Source: Paracoccaceae bacterium (lineage in GTDB: Bacteria > Pseudomonadota > Alphaproteobacteria > Rhodobacterales > Rhodobacteraceae). Taken from it: a DNA stretch of 64,000 nt. Under the pieces are notes generated by a model. It was not told the DNA's origin. It searched no databases and saw only the letters and a list, made by a program, of their open reading frames with translations. Location of the stretch: positions 24,357-88,356 of the forward strand of contig JAHYIZ010000006.1 of NCBI GenBank assembly GCA_019429405.1, read 5' to 3'. The position numbers and the translations under genes were made by a program. Shown here in pieces: positions 9,067-16,946 of the stretch (position 1 is the stretch's first letter; each line of letters starts with the position of its first letter).

Positions 9067-9627
9067 TTACAGCTTGGCGAGTTTCGCCTGCAGTTCGGCA
9101 AGCTGCTTCTTGATCGCATCAAGATCTTCGCGCCCGCCCGTTTTGGCGGTGTCGGGCGCGACCGCGCCCTCTTCGCCGCCGGTTTCTGTCCAGCCGCCCA
9201 TCATGGTTTTCATGAAGGCCTGCTGCTGGCGCTGCAACACCTCAAACCCCGGCATCTTCGACATCGGGTTGGGGAAAGATGAAAGATTCTCCATCAGCTT
9301 GCTCTGCCCCTCGCGCAGCATCTGAAACGAGGCGGCAAGAAACTGCGGCACCACGCTTTGCGCCTGCGTGGTGTAGCTGCGCACGAGATCGGTCAGCACG
9401 TCCACGGGCAGCACCGATTCGCCGCGGCTTTCGTGTTCGGCGACGATCTGCAAAAGATACTGGCGGGTCAGATCATCACCCGATTTCAGGTCGATGATCT
9501 GCACCTCGCGGCCCTCGCGAACGAAGGCGGCAATATCTTCAAGTGTCACATAATCGCTGGTTTCGGTGTTGTAGAGACGGCGGCTGGCGTAACGCTTGAT
9601 CAGCAGCGGCTTCGCGTCTTCGGCCAT
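9067..9627 (-). CDS. phaR: Polyhydroxyalkanoate synthesis repressor PhaR
   Basis: A 186-residue DNA- and PHB-binding repressor. The conserved N-terminal PHB/PHA accumulation regulator domain is clear: LIKRYASRRLYNTETSDYV at residues 9-27, then TLEDIAAFVREGREVQIID. A second helical region follows (LTDLVRSYTTQAQSVVPQFL) and the C-terminus (KKQLAELQAKLAKL) is coiled coil. PhaR represses phaP and itself and is released when PHB granules form. GGAGG before ATG 9627 fixes the start. A partial CTGC-N3-GCC site at 9648-9658 may be an autoregulatory operator. Confidence 0.95.
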   Translation of the reverse strand: MAEDAKPLLIKRYASRRLYNTETSDYVTLEDIAAFVREGREVQIIDLKSGDDLTRQYLLQIVAEHESRGESVLPVDVLTDLVRSYTTQAQSVVPQFLAASFQMLREGQSKLMENLSSFPNPMSKMPGFEVLQRQQQAFMKTMMGGWTETGGEEGAVAPDTAKTGGREDLDAIKKQLAELQAKLAKL

Positions 9628-9696
9628 ATGGTCCTCCGGGGTATTTTGGCAGTGCAGCAAAGCCTAATACGCGGGCGCACAAAAGCAACAAAAGAA

Positions 9697-9724
9697 AAAG
9701 GCGGGCCGTGCGTGGCCCGCCTTT
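9697..9724 (-). terminator. Intrinsic terminator of phaP
   Basis: On the minus strand, AAAGGCGGGCC pairs with GGCCCGCCTTT around a 6-nt loop and is followed by TTTTTCTTTTG. It separates the phasin message from phaR downstream, allowing very different expression levels. Confidence 0.85.
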
Positions 9725-9760
9725 CACATGCATCCGGCACCAAGCTGGCCGGTAGACCGA

Positions 9761-10225
9761 TCAGGCCTTGACGGCGCTGGTGGCTGTCGCGGTGGCTTTC
9801 TTGGCCGCAGCGGTCACGTCGGCGGTGGCTTTTTTCACTGCGGCAGAGGCGTCATCGGTGGCTTCCTTGCCAGCGGCAAGCAGCAGTTCGACGGTTTCCA
9901 GCTGCACTTTTTTCGCAACTTCGGCATAGGCGGCAAGGTTTTCCGCGGCGGTTTCGGCAGCGGCCGAGGTGAAATCGTTCATGGCTTTGGCGTAGTCGGC
10001 CGGTTCGGATTTCGATTTCGACAGATCGCCAACACGGGCCAGCGTTGCCTTGGTCCAGGCCGAAGAAATCTCGGTCGATTTTTCGGCGGCTTCGAGCGCG
10101 ACTTTGGTCAGGCGCTCGCCAATCGCGGTCGAATTCTTGAAGGCGTCCTGAAACGCCGAGGTGTCGATCGGGAAGGCGCCGAACATGTCTTGCACGGCTT
10201 TGGTGTAGTCTTGGGTCTTGGCCAT
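9761..10225 (-). CDS. phaP: Phasin, PHB granule surface protein
   Basis: A 154-residue amphipathic helical protein coating polyhydroxybutyrate granules. It begins MAKTQDYTKAVQDMFGAFPIDTS and matches the phasin_2 style (FKNSTAIGERLTKVALEAAEKSTEIS...). The C-terminal 40 residues are a Lys/Ala/Thr-rich tail (AAAKKATATATSAVKA) like those of PhaF-type or histone-like phasins. GGAGA before ATG 10225 fixes the start. Two PhaR-type operators lie 53-96 bp upstream of the start codon, so PhaR repression is expected. It has its own terminator. Confidence 0.9.
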   Translation of the reverse strand: MAKTQDYTKAVQDMFGAFPIDTSAFQDAFKNSTAIGERLTKVALEAAEKSTEISSAWTKATLARVGDLSKSKSEPADYAKAMNDFTSAAAETAAENLAAYAEVAKKVQLETVELLLAAGKEATDDASAAVKKATADVTAAAKKATATATSAVKA

Positions 10226-10277
10226 TTGAATGTCTCCGGTTTGGGGGCGGGTTTGTTTCTGCCAAGATACATACACG

Positions 10278-10288
10278 CTGCACCGCAG
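10278..10288. promoter_or_regulatory. PhaR-type operator 1 upstream of phaP
   Basis: CTGCACCGCAG fits CTGC-N3-GCAG, the PhaR target pattern described for Rhodobacter sphaeroides. It is centred 30 bp from operator 2, close to three helical turns. Binding is inferred from the match and position. Confidence 0.65.
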
Positions 10289-10304
10289 CATTTCAAGTGC
10301 AAAG

Positions 10305-10321
10305 TTGCTGCGGCGCAGCAA
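10305..10321. promoter_or_regulatory. PhaR-type operator 2 upstream of phaP
   Basis: TTGCTGCGGCGCAGCAA is a perfect 7-bp inverted repeat containing CTGC-GGC-GCAG. It lies between phaC (ending at 10342) and phaP, where the phaP promoter must be. Confidence 0.75.
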
Positions 10322-10341
10322 TTGCGAAGAAGCGCCAGAAA

Positions 10342-12135
10342 TCAGGCCTCTGGCCGTTCGACCACATAGGTGCCAGGGGCCGCCGCCAGCACCGGGTGCG
10401 CCGAATCACCCAAGGCGCGCGCTTCAATCCGCTTGCCCGACCGTTGCGCCAGCCACGCCCCCCAATGTGGCCACCAGCTGCCCTTGCTAAAGCTGGCCGC
10501 TTCGCGCCAGGCATCAACGTCGACAATCGGCGCGTCTGAAAGATAGTGGCCGTATTTGTCCTTGCCGGGCGGGTTCACGATGCCGGCAATATGCCCCGAC
10601 TGCGACAGGATGAAAGTCTTGTCTTTGGCGCCCATCTGCGCCACCCCGGCAAAACTCGCCCGCCACGGCGCGATGTGGTCGGTTTCGCAGGCCACGGCGC
10701 AAAGCGGCACCTTCACCCCTGAAATCTGCACCTTCTCGCCCAGAACGGTGAAGCCCTTGCCCGCAAACTCATCGCGCTGGCAGAGGCCGCGCAGGTATTC
10801 CACCGCCATCTTGCCCGGCAGGTTGGTGCCATCGCCATTCCAGAACAAGAGGTCAAAGGCGGGCGGCGCCTCGCCCATCATGTAGCTGCGGATCGCGGGC
10901 TGATAGATCAGGTCGTTGGCACGCAGATAGCTGAAGGTGCGGGTCATGAAATACGACGAAAGCACCCCGTCGTGCGCCACCTGCTGTTCGATCCCGTCAA
11001 CGAAGTCATCCTGCAAATAGGCGGTAAACTCGCCCTGATCGGCAAAATCGGTCAGCGTGGTGAAAAACGTGGCGGCGTTCACCGACCTGTCGCCGCGCTT
11101 TTGCAGCAAGGCCAGCGTCAGCGCCAGCGTCGTGCCCGCAATGCAGTAGCCCACCGCGTTCACCTTCGGCTCGCCCGTGATCGCCTTGATCTCGCGGATC
11201 GCGGTCAGGTAGCCATCTTGCACATAGTCATCCATGCCGATCTGGGCATAGCTTGCATCGGGGTTTTTCCAGGCCACCACGAACAAGGTGAAGCCCTGAT
11301 CGACGATCCAGCGGATCAGGCTGTTTTGCGGTTTCAGGTCGAGAATGTAGAACTTGTTGATCCACGGCGGAAAGATCACCAGCGGCGTGCGGTGCACGGT
11401 TTCGGTGGTGGGCGCATACTGGATCAGCTCGAACAGGTGGTTGCGGTAGACCACGCCGCCCTCGGCGGTGCCGATATTGACCCCGACCTTGAAGACATCC
11501 CGGTCGGCCAGCGTGATCACCAGATCGCCCTTGTGGGCCTCGATGTCGGCGACGAGGTTTTCCAGACCCTTCACAAGGCTTTCGCCCTCGGTCGCCACGG
11601 CGCGTTCCAGCGCATCGGGGTTGGTGGCAAGGAAATTGGTCGGCGCCATCATGTCGATGATCTGGCGCGTGAAATAATCGACGCGCTTGCGGTCAACCGG
11701 GTCGAGCCCTTCGATACTCGCCACCGATTCCTCGATCGCACGCGCCGAGATCAGGTATTGCTGCTTGACGAAGTTGAAGTAGGGGTTGGTGTCCCACAGC
11801 GGGTTGGCAAAGCGGCGGTCTTTTGGCCCGGTATCTTCGGGCGGCGCCAGCTTGCCCTTGGCCAGCACCTGCTGCGCCTCGACATAGTGTTTCAGCGCCT
11901 GCCCCCAGTAGCTGATCTGGGTTTCCATCAGCTTTGCCGGGTTTTCCATCCATTCCTTGATCAGCGCGGAACTGGCCTTGAGGTAAAGATCCTGCCCCGG
12001 CGCCTCCAGCGCTGGGTTGGGCGCGCGTTTTTGCGCCAGCGCCGCCACGAGTCGTTGCGATAATGCCTCGACTTTGGAAAGATTCTCGGTCAATTGCTGC
12101 GATGCAGCAGGAAGGCCGCCGTCACCCGTTGTCAT
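10342..12135 (-). CDS. phaC: Class I poly(3-hydroxyalkanoate) synthase
   Basis: A 597-residue PHA synthase of class I length, which polymerises (R)-3-hydroxybutyryl-CoA into PHB on the granule surface. The lipase-like box with nucleophile Cys331 is GYCIAG. The catalytic Asp is in VACETDHIAPW and the His in SQSGHIAGIVNPP. The N-terminal domain (YLKASSALIKEWMENPAKLMETQ) is also conserved. Two ATGs compete: GGGAGG is only 2 nt from the first (12144) but 10 nt from the second (12135), so I prefer the second. It is divergent from phaZ. A further CTGC-N3-GCAG site lies inside codons 9-14. Confidence 0.97.
   Translation of the reverse strand: MTTGDGGLPAASQQLTENLSKVEALSQRLVAALAQKRAPNPALEAPGQDLYLKASSALIKEWMENPAKLMETQISYWGQALKHYVEAQQVLAKGKLAPPEDTGPKDRRFANPLWDTNPYFNFVKQQYLISARAIEESVASIEGLDPVDRKRVDYFTRQIIDMMAPTNFLATNPDALERAVATEGESLVKGLENLVADIEAHKGDLVITLADRDVFKVGVNIGTAEGGVVYRNHLFELIQYAPTTETVHRTPLVIFPPWINKFYILDLKPQNSLIRWIVDQGFTLFVVAWKNPDASYAQIGMDDYVQDGYLTAIREIKAITGEPKVNAVGYCIAGTTLALTLALLQKRGDRSVNAATFFTTLTDFADQGEFTAYLQDDFVDGIEQQVAHDGVLSSYFMTRTFSYLRANDLIYQPAIRSYMMGEAPPAFDLLFWNGDGTNLPGKMAVEYLRGLCQRDEFAGKGFTVLGEKVQISGVKVPLCAVACETDHIAPWRASFAGVAQMGAKDKTFILSQSGHIAGIVNPPGKDKYGHYLSDAPIVDVDAWREAASFSKGSWWPHWGAWLAQRSGKRIEARALGDSAHPVLAAAPGTYVVERPEA
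12095..12109. promoter_or_regulatory. PhaR-type palindrome inside the start of phaC
   Basis: TGCTGC-GAT-GCAGCA matches the operator pattern CTGC-N3-GCAG but lies about 30 bp inside phaC, in codons for AASQQ. It could be an intragenic operator or chance; coding constraint alone (Ala/Gln codons) can produce it. Confidence 0.35.
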
Positions 12136-12228
12136 GGCAATCATTCCTCCCTATTCTTTAGCGCAACATAACGTCGCAGGGGCCGGGCGGTAAAGCGGCG
12201 TTTGGGCTCAACCGGGTCAGGAGACACG

Positions 12229-13494
12229 ATGAAGGGCATGATGAGTTACGACCTGATGGAAACCGTCAGGAATACGAACGAGTGGATGGGTGCCTCGGCC
12301 CGCGCGATGGCCTCTTACCCCGCCTGGGGTTTGGTGCCGCATCCGATGTTCAAGGTAATGTCGGCCTGGGGCCGCGTGACCGAACGCAGCTTTGCCCGCA
12401 TGGTGATCAAACCCGACTGGGGCATCCGCTCCATTCCCGGTGCCGATGGCCGCGACCATCTGGTCAATGTCGAAACCCTCATCAGCCGCCCCTTCGGCAA
12501 CCTGATCCGGTTCGCCGTCACCGGCCGCGCCCCGATGGCACGCCGCATCCTGCTGGTGGCACCGATGTCGGGCCATTACGCAACCCTGTTGCGTTCCACC
12601 GTCGCCAGCCTTCTGCCTGATGCCGATGTCTACGTCACCGATTGGCACAACGCCCGCGATATTCCGGTTTCCGAAGGCAAGTTCGACATTGAGGACTATA
12701 CCCTATACCTCGTTGATTTCATGCGATATCTCGGCCCAGATATCAACGTGATCGCGGTCTGCCAGCCGGCCCCGCTCACGCTTGCCGCCACCGCCTATCT
12801 GGCCGAGATCGACCCCGCCGCGCAGCCCCGCACCCTCACCCTGATCGGCGGCCCGATTGACCCCGACGCCGCCCCCACCGAAGTCACCGATTTCGGCCGC
12901 CGTATCACCATGGGCCAGCTTGAACACCTCGTCATCCAGCGTGTCGGATTCAAGCATCGCGGCGCCGGGCGGCTGGTCTACCCCGGCCTGATGCAGCTTG
13001 CCTCGTTCATCTCGATGAACGCCGAAAAACACGGGCGCGCATTTTCCGACAAGATCACCGCCGAAGCCAAAGGCGAAGGCTCAGAGCGCGATCACCACAA
13101 CATCTTTTATGATGAATACCTCTCGGTCATGGATATGACCGCCGAGTTTTACCTCTCGACCGTCGAACGCATCTTCAAGGGCCGCGAAATCGCGCAAAAC
13201 CAGTTCGTGGTAGCGGGCCATCAGGTCGATATCGGCCGCATCACCGATGTCGCGGTCAAAACCGTTGAAGGCAGCAAAGACGATATCTCCGCCCCCGGCC
13301 AATGCGCCGCAGCGCTCGACCTGCTCACCGGCCTGCCGCCGGAAAAGAAGGCGGGCTACATCGAAATCGGCGCAGGGCATTACGGCATTTTCGCCGGAAG
13401 CAGCTGGCGCGAGCGCATCCGCCCGCTGGTGCTCAGGTTCATCGACCAGAACGCGGCCCCGCAGCCCAAGGTCGCGCCGCTGCGGGCCATCTGA
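12229..13494 (+). CDS. phaZ: Intracellular polyhydroxybutyrate depolymerase
   Basis: A 421-residue depolymerase that hydrolyses native intracellular PHB granules. It has the Cys nucleophile typical of PhaZa1-type enzymes (Cys178 in VIAVCQPAPLTLAA) rather than a Ser lipase box. Family segments LIGGPIDPDAAPTEVTDFG and the C-terminal EIGAGHYGIFAGSSWRE (containing the catalytic His) are present. AGGAGA before ATG 12229 fixes the start; upstream in-frame codons are not used. It is transcribed divergently from phaC, completing the synthesis/mobilisation module. Confidence 0.93.
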   Translation: MKGMMSYDLMETVRNTNEWMGASARAMASYPAWGLVPHPMFKVMSAWGRVTERSFARMVIKPDWGIRSIPGADGRDHLVNVETLISRPFGNLIRFAVTGRAPMARRILLVAPMSGHYATLLRSTVASLLPDADVYVTDWHNARDIPVSEGKFDIEDYTLYLVDFMRYLGPDINVIAVCQPAPLTLAATAYLAEIDPAAQPRTLTLIGGPIDPDAAPTEVTDFGRRITMGQLEHLVIQRVGFKHRGAGRLVYPGLMQLASFISMNAEKHGRAFSDKITAEAKGEGSERDHHNIFYDEYLSVMDMTAEFYLSTVERIFKGREIAQNQFVVAGHQVDIGRITDVAVKTVEGSKDDISAPGQCAAALDLLTGLPPEKKAGYIEIGAGHYGIFAGSSWRERIRPLVLRFIDQNAAPQPKVAPLRAI

Positions 13495-13506
13495 ACCGCT
13501 GTTTCC

Positions 13507-13528
13507 GGGGCGGCCCTGGCGCCGCCCC
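13507..13528 (+). terminator. Probable terminator after phaZ
   Basis: GGGGCGGC and GCCGCCCC form an 8-bp G+C stem with a 6-nt loop, 12 bp past the phaZ stop. Only two Ts follow, so efficiency is uncertain. Confidence 0.5.
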
Positions 13529-13617
13529 TTCCGGCCCAACCGTAAATATCGCAACATTCCGATTTGCAGTGTTGCCGGATTTCGCCCCAAACTCGCATAA
13601 ACCCAACCTCACGGCTG

Positions 13618-13691
13618 CTTCAGTGCAAATATCCTCGGGGGGGTGAATTGCACGGGCACCGCGCAAGAGGGGGGCAGACCGCCCCCCTACC
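13618..13691 (+). repeat. Dispersed AAATATCC/GGGGGGC hairpin element between phaZ and the hydrolase gene
   Basis: GCAAATATCCTCGGGGGGG is followed by GGGGGGC-AGAC-CGCCCCCC. The second hairpin runs into the stop of the convergent hydrolase gene. Same word order as other copies in this window; it may terminate both transcripts. Confidence 0.6.
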
Positions 13692-14427
13692 CCGCGACCT
13701 CGGCCACTGCCTCTTCGATCAGCCGCAGGCAGGCGGGCGTCGAAAATCGGTGGTCCGCCCCCTTCACCAGCGTCAGATGCATATCCGCCCCCTCGGCATG
13801 CGCCAGAAGCCGCAACGCCACTGCCTGCGGCACGTCGGCATCGGCCGTGCCCTGCAACATCCGTACTGGCATCGGCAGCCGCAGCGGTTCGCGCAGCACC
13901 AGATGGCGGCGCCCATCCTCGATCAGGCGGCGGGTGATCACATAAGGCTCGTCTGAATACTCCGACGGCTGCTCCACCCGCCCGTCCCGCGCCAGCGTGG
14001 CACGCTGAACCTCGTCGAACCCCGCCCACATCGAATCTTCGGTAAAATCCGGCGCCGCAGCGATGGTCACCAGCCCGGCCACGCGCTCCGGCGCCTCGCG
14101 CGCCAGCAAAAGTGCCAACCAGCCGCCCATCGAAGAGCCGACCAGCACCTGCGGCCCTTCGCTCAGGCGCAGCGCCGCCCGCGCATCCGCCAGCCAGTCG
14201 CCAATGCAGCCCTGCTCGAAATCCCCGCCCGAGGCGCCGTGCCCGGAATAGTCGAAGCGCAGAAATGCCCGACCAGCGGCGCGCGCCCAGCCTTCCAGGG
14301 CTTGCGCCTTGGTGCCGGTCATGTCGGACCGGAACCCGCCCAGAAACACCACCCCCGGCCCCCGCCCCGGCAGCCGCGCAAAGGCAATTCGCCGCCCCTC
14401 GGGCGTGTTGAAATGCTGCACCGTCAT
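13687..14427 (-). CDS. Alpha/beta hydrolase
   Basis: A 246-residue single-domain alpha/beta hydrolase. The nucleophile Ser is in the elbow GSSMGGWLALLLA at about residue 98. An HGASGG region follows strand 4 (FDYSGHGASGG). The acid is likely in LQGTADADVP (about residue 197) and the His in KGADHRFST (about 226). Length and motifs fit the YdeN/palmitoyl-protein-thioesterase-like esterases; substrate unknown. The frame is open far upstream antisense to thrS, but the conserved N-terminus begins at ATG 14427 (MTVQHFNTPEGRR). Divergent from thrS, 102 bp apart. Confidence 0.8.
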   Translation of the reverse strand: MTVQHFNTPEGRRIAFARLPGRGPGVVFLGGFRSDMTGTKAQALEGWARAAGRAFLRFDYSGHGASGGDFEQGCIGDWLADARAALRLSEGPQVLVGSSMGGWLALLLAREAPERVAGLVTIAAAPDFTEDSMWAGFDEVQRATLARDGRVEQPSEYSDEPYVITRRLIEDGRRHLVLREPLRLPMPVRMLQGTADADVPQAVALRLLAHAEGADMHLTLVKGADHRFSTPACLRLIEEAVAEVAG

Positions 14428-14529
14428 GTTGCGCCCCCGCCGTTGACTTCGCCCTGAAATCTTCCTACCACGCAAGCCGTAACCCGCAACCGGGCGTTTC
14501 GTGGGCGCCAAACCGACGAGGAGGACCGC

Positions 14530-16476
14530 ATGTCCCAAATTTCCCTCACATTCCCCGATGGCAATGCGCGCAGCTTTGACGCGGGCGTGACCCCGGCGCA
14601 GGTGGCCGCCTCCATCGCCCCCTCGCTCGCCAAGGCGGCCATTTCGGCGCAGGTGAACGGCAAGCATTGGGATCTGGCCTGGCCGATTGCCGAAAGCGCC
14701 AGCATTGCCATCAACACGATGAAGGATGAGGGCGCGGCGCTTGAACTGATCCGCCACGACCTCGCGCATGTCATGGCCCGCGCCGTGCAAGAACTGTGGC
14801 CCACCGTCAAGGTCACCATCGGGCCGGTCATCGAAAACGGCTGGTATTACGATTTCGACCGCGCTGAACCCTTCACCCCCGAAGACCTCGGCGCGATCGA
14901 GGCGAAGATGCGCGATATCATCAACCGCCGCGACCCGGTGACCACCGAAACATGGGACCGCGCCCGCGCCATCGCCTACTATGAGGCGCAGAACGAGCCC
15001 TATAAGGTCGAGCTGGTCGGCATGATCCCCGAAGACCAGCAGATCCGCATGTATTGGCACGGCCACTGGCAAGACCTCTGCCGTGGCCCGCATCTGCAAC
15101 ACACCGGCCAGTTGCCCGCCGACGCCTTCAAGCTGATGAGCGTGGCCGGCGCCTATTGGCGCGGCGACAGCACGCGGCCCATGCTGCAACGCATCTACGG
15201 CGTGGCGTTCAAAACCCGCGACGCGCTCAAGGCGCACCTGACCATGCTGGAAGAGGCCGCCAAGCGCGACCACCGCAAACTTGGCCGCGAGATGGAGCTC
15301 TTTCATTTGCAGGAAGAAGCCCCCGGCATGGTATTCTGGCACCCCAACGGCTGGCGCATCTACCGGACCTTGCAGGAATACATGCGCCGTCGGCTTGACC
15401 GCGCGGGCTACCGCGAGGTCAACACCCCGCAGGTGGTAGACCGCGTGCTTTGGGAACGCTCGGGCCATTGGGAGGCCTACCGCGAGAACATGTTCATTGT
15501 CGAAGTCGACGAGGAAGGTGCAAAGGAAAAGCGCATCAACGCGCTGAAACCGATGAACTGCCCGTGCCATGTGCAGGTCTACAATCAGGGGCTCAAATCT
15601 TACCGCGACCTGCCCTTGCGGCTGGCCGAATTCGGGTCGTGCCACCGCTATGAGTCCTCGGGCTCGATGCACGGGCTGATGCGGGTGCGCGGCTTCACGC
15701 AAGATGACGCGCATATCTTCTGCACCGGCGAGCAGATCGAAAGCGAATGCGCGGCCTTCATCGACCTTCTGGCCTCGGTCTACCGCGACCTCGGGTTTGA
15801 GGCGTTCGAGATCAAGCTTTCCACCCGCCCCGCCGTGCGGATCGGCACCGATGAGGCCTGGGACCAGGTTGAAGGCGCGCTGGAAAACGCCATCAAGAAA
15901 ACCGGCAACCCTTATGAGATTGACCCCGGCGAAGGCGCGTTCTACGGCCCGAAGCTCGACTTCAAGCTGACTGACGCGATCGGGCGCAAATGGCAGTGCG
16001 GCACCTTTCAGGTTGACCCCAACTTGCCGACCCGGCTTGGGGCCGAATACATCGGCGAAGATGGCGCCAAGCACCGCCCCTACATGCTGCATCGCGCCAT
16101 TCTGGGCAGTTTCGAACGCTTCATCGGTATTTTGATCGAAAACTACGCGGGGCGCCTGCCGTTCTGGCTGGCGCCGCGTCAGGTTGTGGTGGCCTCAATT
16201 GTCTCAGGCGCCGATGATTTCGTGGCCGAAGTGGTGGCCACGCTGCGCGCGCAAGGTCTGCGCGCCGAGGCCGACACCCGCAACGAAAAGATCAATTACA
16301 AAGTGCGCGAGCATTCGGTTGGCAAGGTGCCGGTGATTCTGGCAATCGGCATGAAAGAGGTCGAAGACCGCACGGTTTCGCTGCGCCGTCTGGGCGAGCC
16401 GCAAAGCCGCGTCCTTGCCCTTGCCGATGCCGTCACAGAGCTTGTGGCCGAGGCCCTGCCGCCCGACCAGCGCTAG
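14530..16476 (+). CDS. thrS: Threonyl-tRNA synthetase
   Basis: Class II synthetase of 648 residues charging tRNA-Thr. Domain order: N-terminal TGS domain (residues 1-60), editing domain with [17 protein letters not shown] (HxxxH-type zinc/editing motif, about 75-90), catalytic core and C-terminal anticodon domain. The zinc ligand Cys344 is in [10 protein letters not shown]. Motif 2 is [22 protein letters not shown] and motif 3 is [28 protein letters not shown]-type ribosome binding site precedes the ATG. A strong terminator follows. Confidence 0.97.
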   Translation: MSQISLTFPDGNARSFDAGVTPAQVAASIAPSLAKAAISAQVNGKHWDLAWPIAESASIAINTMKDEGAALELIRHDLAHVMARAVQELWPTVKVTIGPVIENGWYYDFDRAEPFTPEDLGAIEAKMRDIINRRDPVTTETWDRARAIAYYEAQNEPYKVELVGMIPEDQQIRMYWHGHWQDLCRGPHLQHTGQLPADAFKLMSVAGAYWRGDSTRPMLQRIYGVAFKTRDALKAHLTMLEEAAKRDHRKLGREMELFHLQEEAPGMVFWHPNGWRIYRTLQEYMRRRLDRAGYREVNTPQVVDRVLWERSGHWEAYRENMFIVEVDEEGAKEKRINALKPMNCPCHVQVYNQGLKSYRDLPLRLAEFGSCHRYESSGSMHGLMRVRGFTQDDAHIFCTGEQIESECAAFIDLLASVYRDLGFEAFEIKLSTRPAVRIGTDEAWDQVEGALENAIKKTGNPYEIDPGEGAFYGPKLDFKLTDAIGRKWQCGTFQVDPNLPTRLGAEYIGEDGAKHRPYMLHRAILGSFERFIGILIENYAGRLPFWLAPRQVVVASIVSGADDFVAEVVATLRAQGLRAEADTRNEKINYKVREHSVGKVPVILAIGMKEVEDRTVSLRRLGEPQSRVLALADAVTELVAEALPPDQR

Positions 16477-16483
16477 CGATCCT

Positions 16484-16513
16484 TGGGGGGCCGCCGCGCC
16501 CCCCAGTTTTTTT
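16484..16513 (+). terminator. Intrinsic terminator of thrS
   Basis: TGGGGGG and CCCCCCA flank an 8-nt loop, followed by G and seven Ts, 8 bp after the thrS stop. Confidence 0.85.
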
Positions 16514-16667
16514 GTTGATTTTCGGCACGGATGCGGCATCCTTTGCCTCGCGCTGCTGCTGCCTTTCCTACCGCCTACCCGATCAGGGACAGCCGGAATG
16601 CTTGAAAGACCTGGCTGCACGGCCCGGTGCATTCCGCTCCGGGAACACTGATGATGGAGATGCGGGT

Positions 16668-16874
16668 ATGGCCACTGGCACCGTAAAATGGTTCAACACC
16701 ACCAAAGGGTTTGGCTTCATCGCGCCTGACGACGGCGGCAAGGATGTGTTTGTGCACATTTCGGCGGTCGAACGGGCGGGGCTGAAGGGCCTCAACGACA
16801 ACCAGAAAGTCGCCTATGAGCTGCAGTCGGGCCGCGACGGGCGTTCTTCGGCGGGCGACCTGAAACTGCTTTAG
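16668..16874 (+). CDS. Cold shock protein, CspA family
   Basis: A 68-residue single cold-shock domain. RNP1-type motif [11 protein letters not shown] and RNP2-type VFVHIS are intact, with the usual MATGTVKWFN start. It binds single-stranded RNA/DNA and acts as an RNA chaperone. The open frame extends 156 bp upstream without coding signs; that stretch (16514-16667) is better read as the long 5' leader typical of csp messages. A second, closely similar csp is at 26193-26399. Confidence 0.93.
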   Translation: MATGTVKWFNTTKGFGFIAPDDGGKDVFVHISAVERAGLKGLNDNQKVAYELQSGRDGRSSAGDLKLL

Positions 16875-16909
16875 GGCTTCGCGCCGGGCAGACCGGCGGC
16901 AGGCACCTT

Positions 16910-16936
16910 GGCCCGCGCGTCTGCGCGGGCCGTTTT
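16910..16936 (+). terminator. Intrinsic terminator of the cold shock gene
   Basis: GGCCCGCG and CGCGGGCC with a 6-nt loop, followed by GTTTT, 35 bp after the stop and just before the convergent acyl-CoA synthetase end. Confidence 0.8.
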
Positions 16937-16946
16937 GGCTTCGGCC

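Noticed and set aside
14428..16092. Long minus-strand open frame continuing the hydrolase gene upstream
   Set aside because: It is exactly antisense to thrS, has a composition driven by third positions of that gene, and the hydrolase domain and its conserved N-terminus begin only at 14427.
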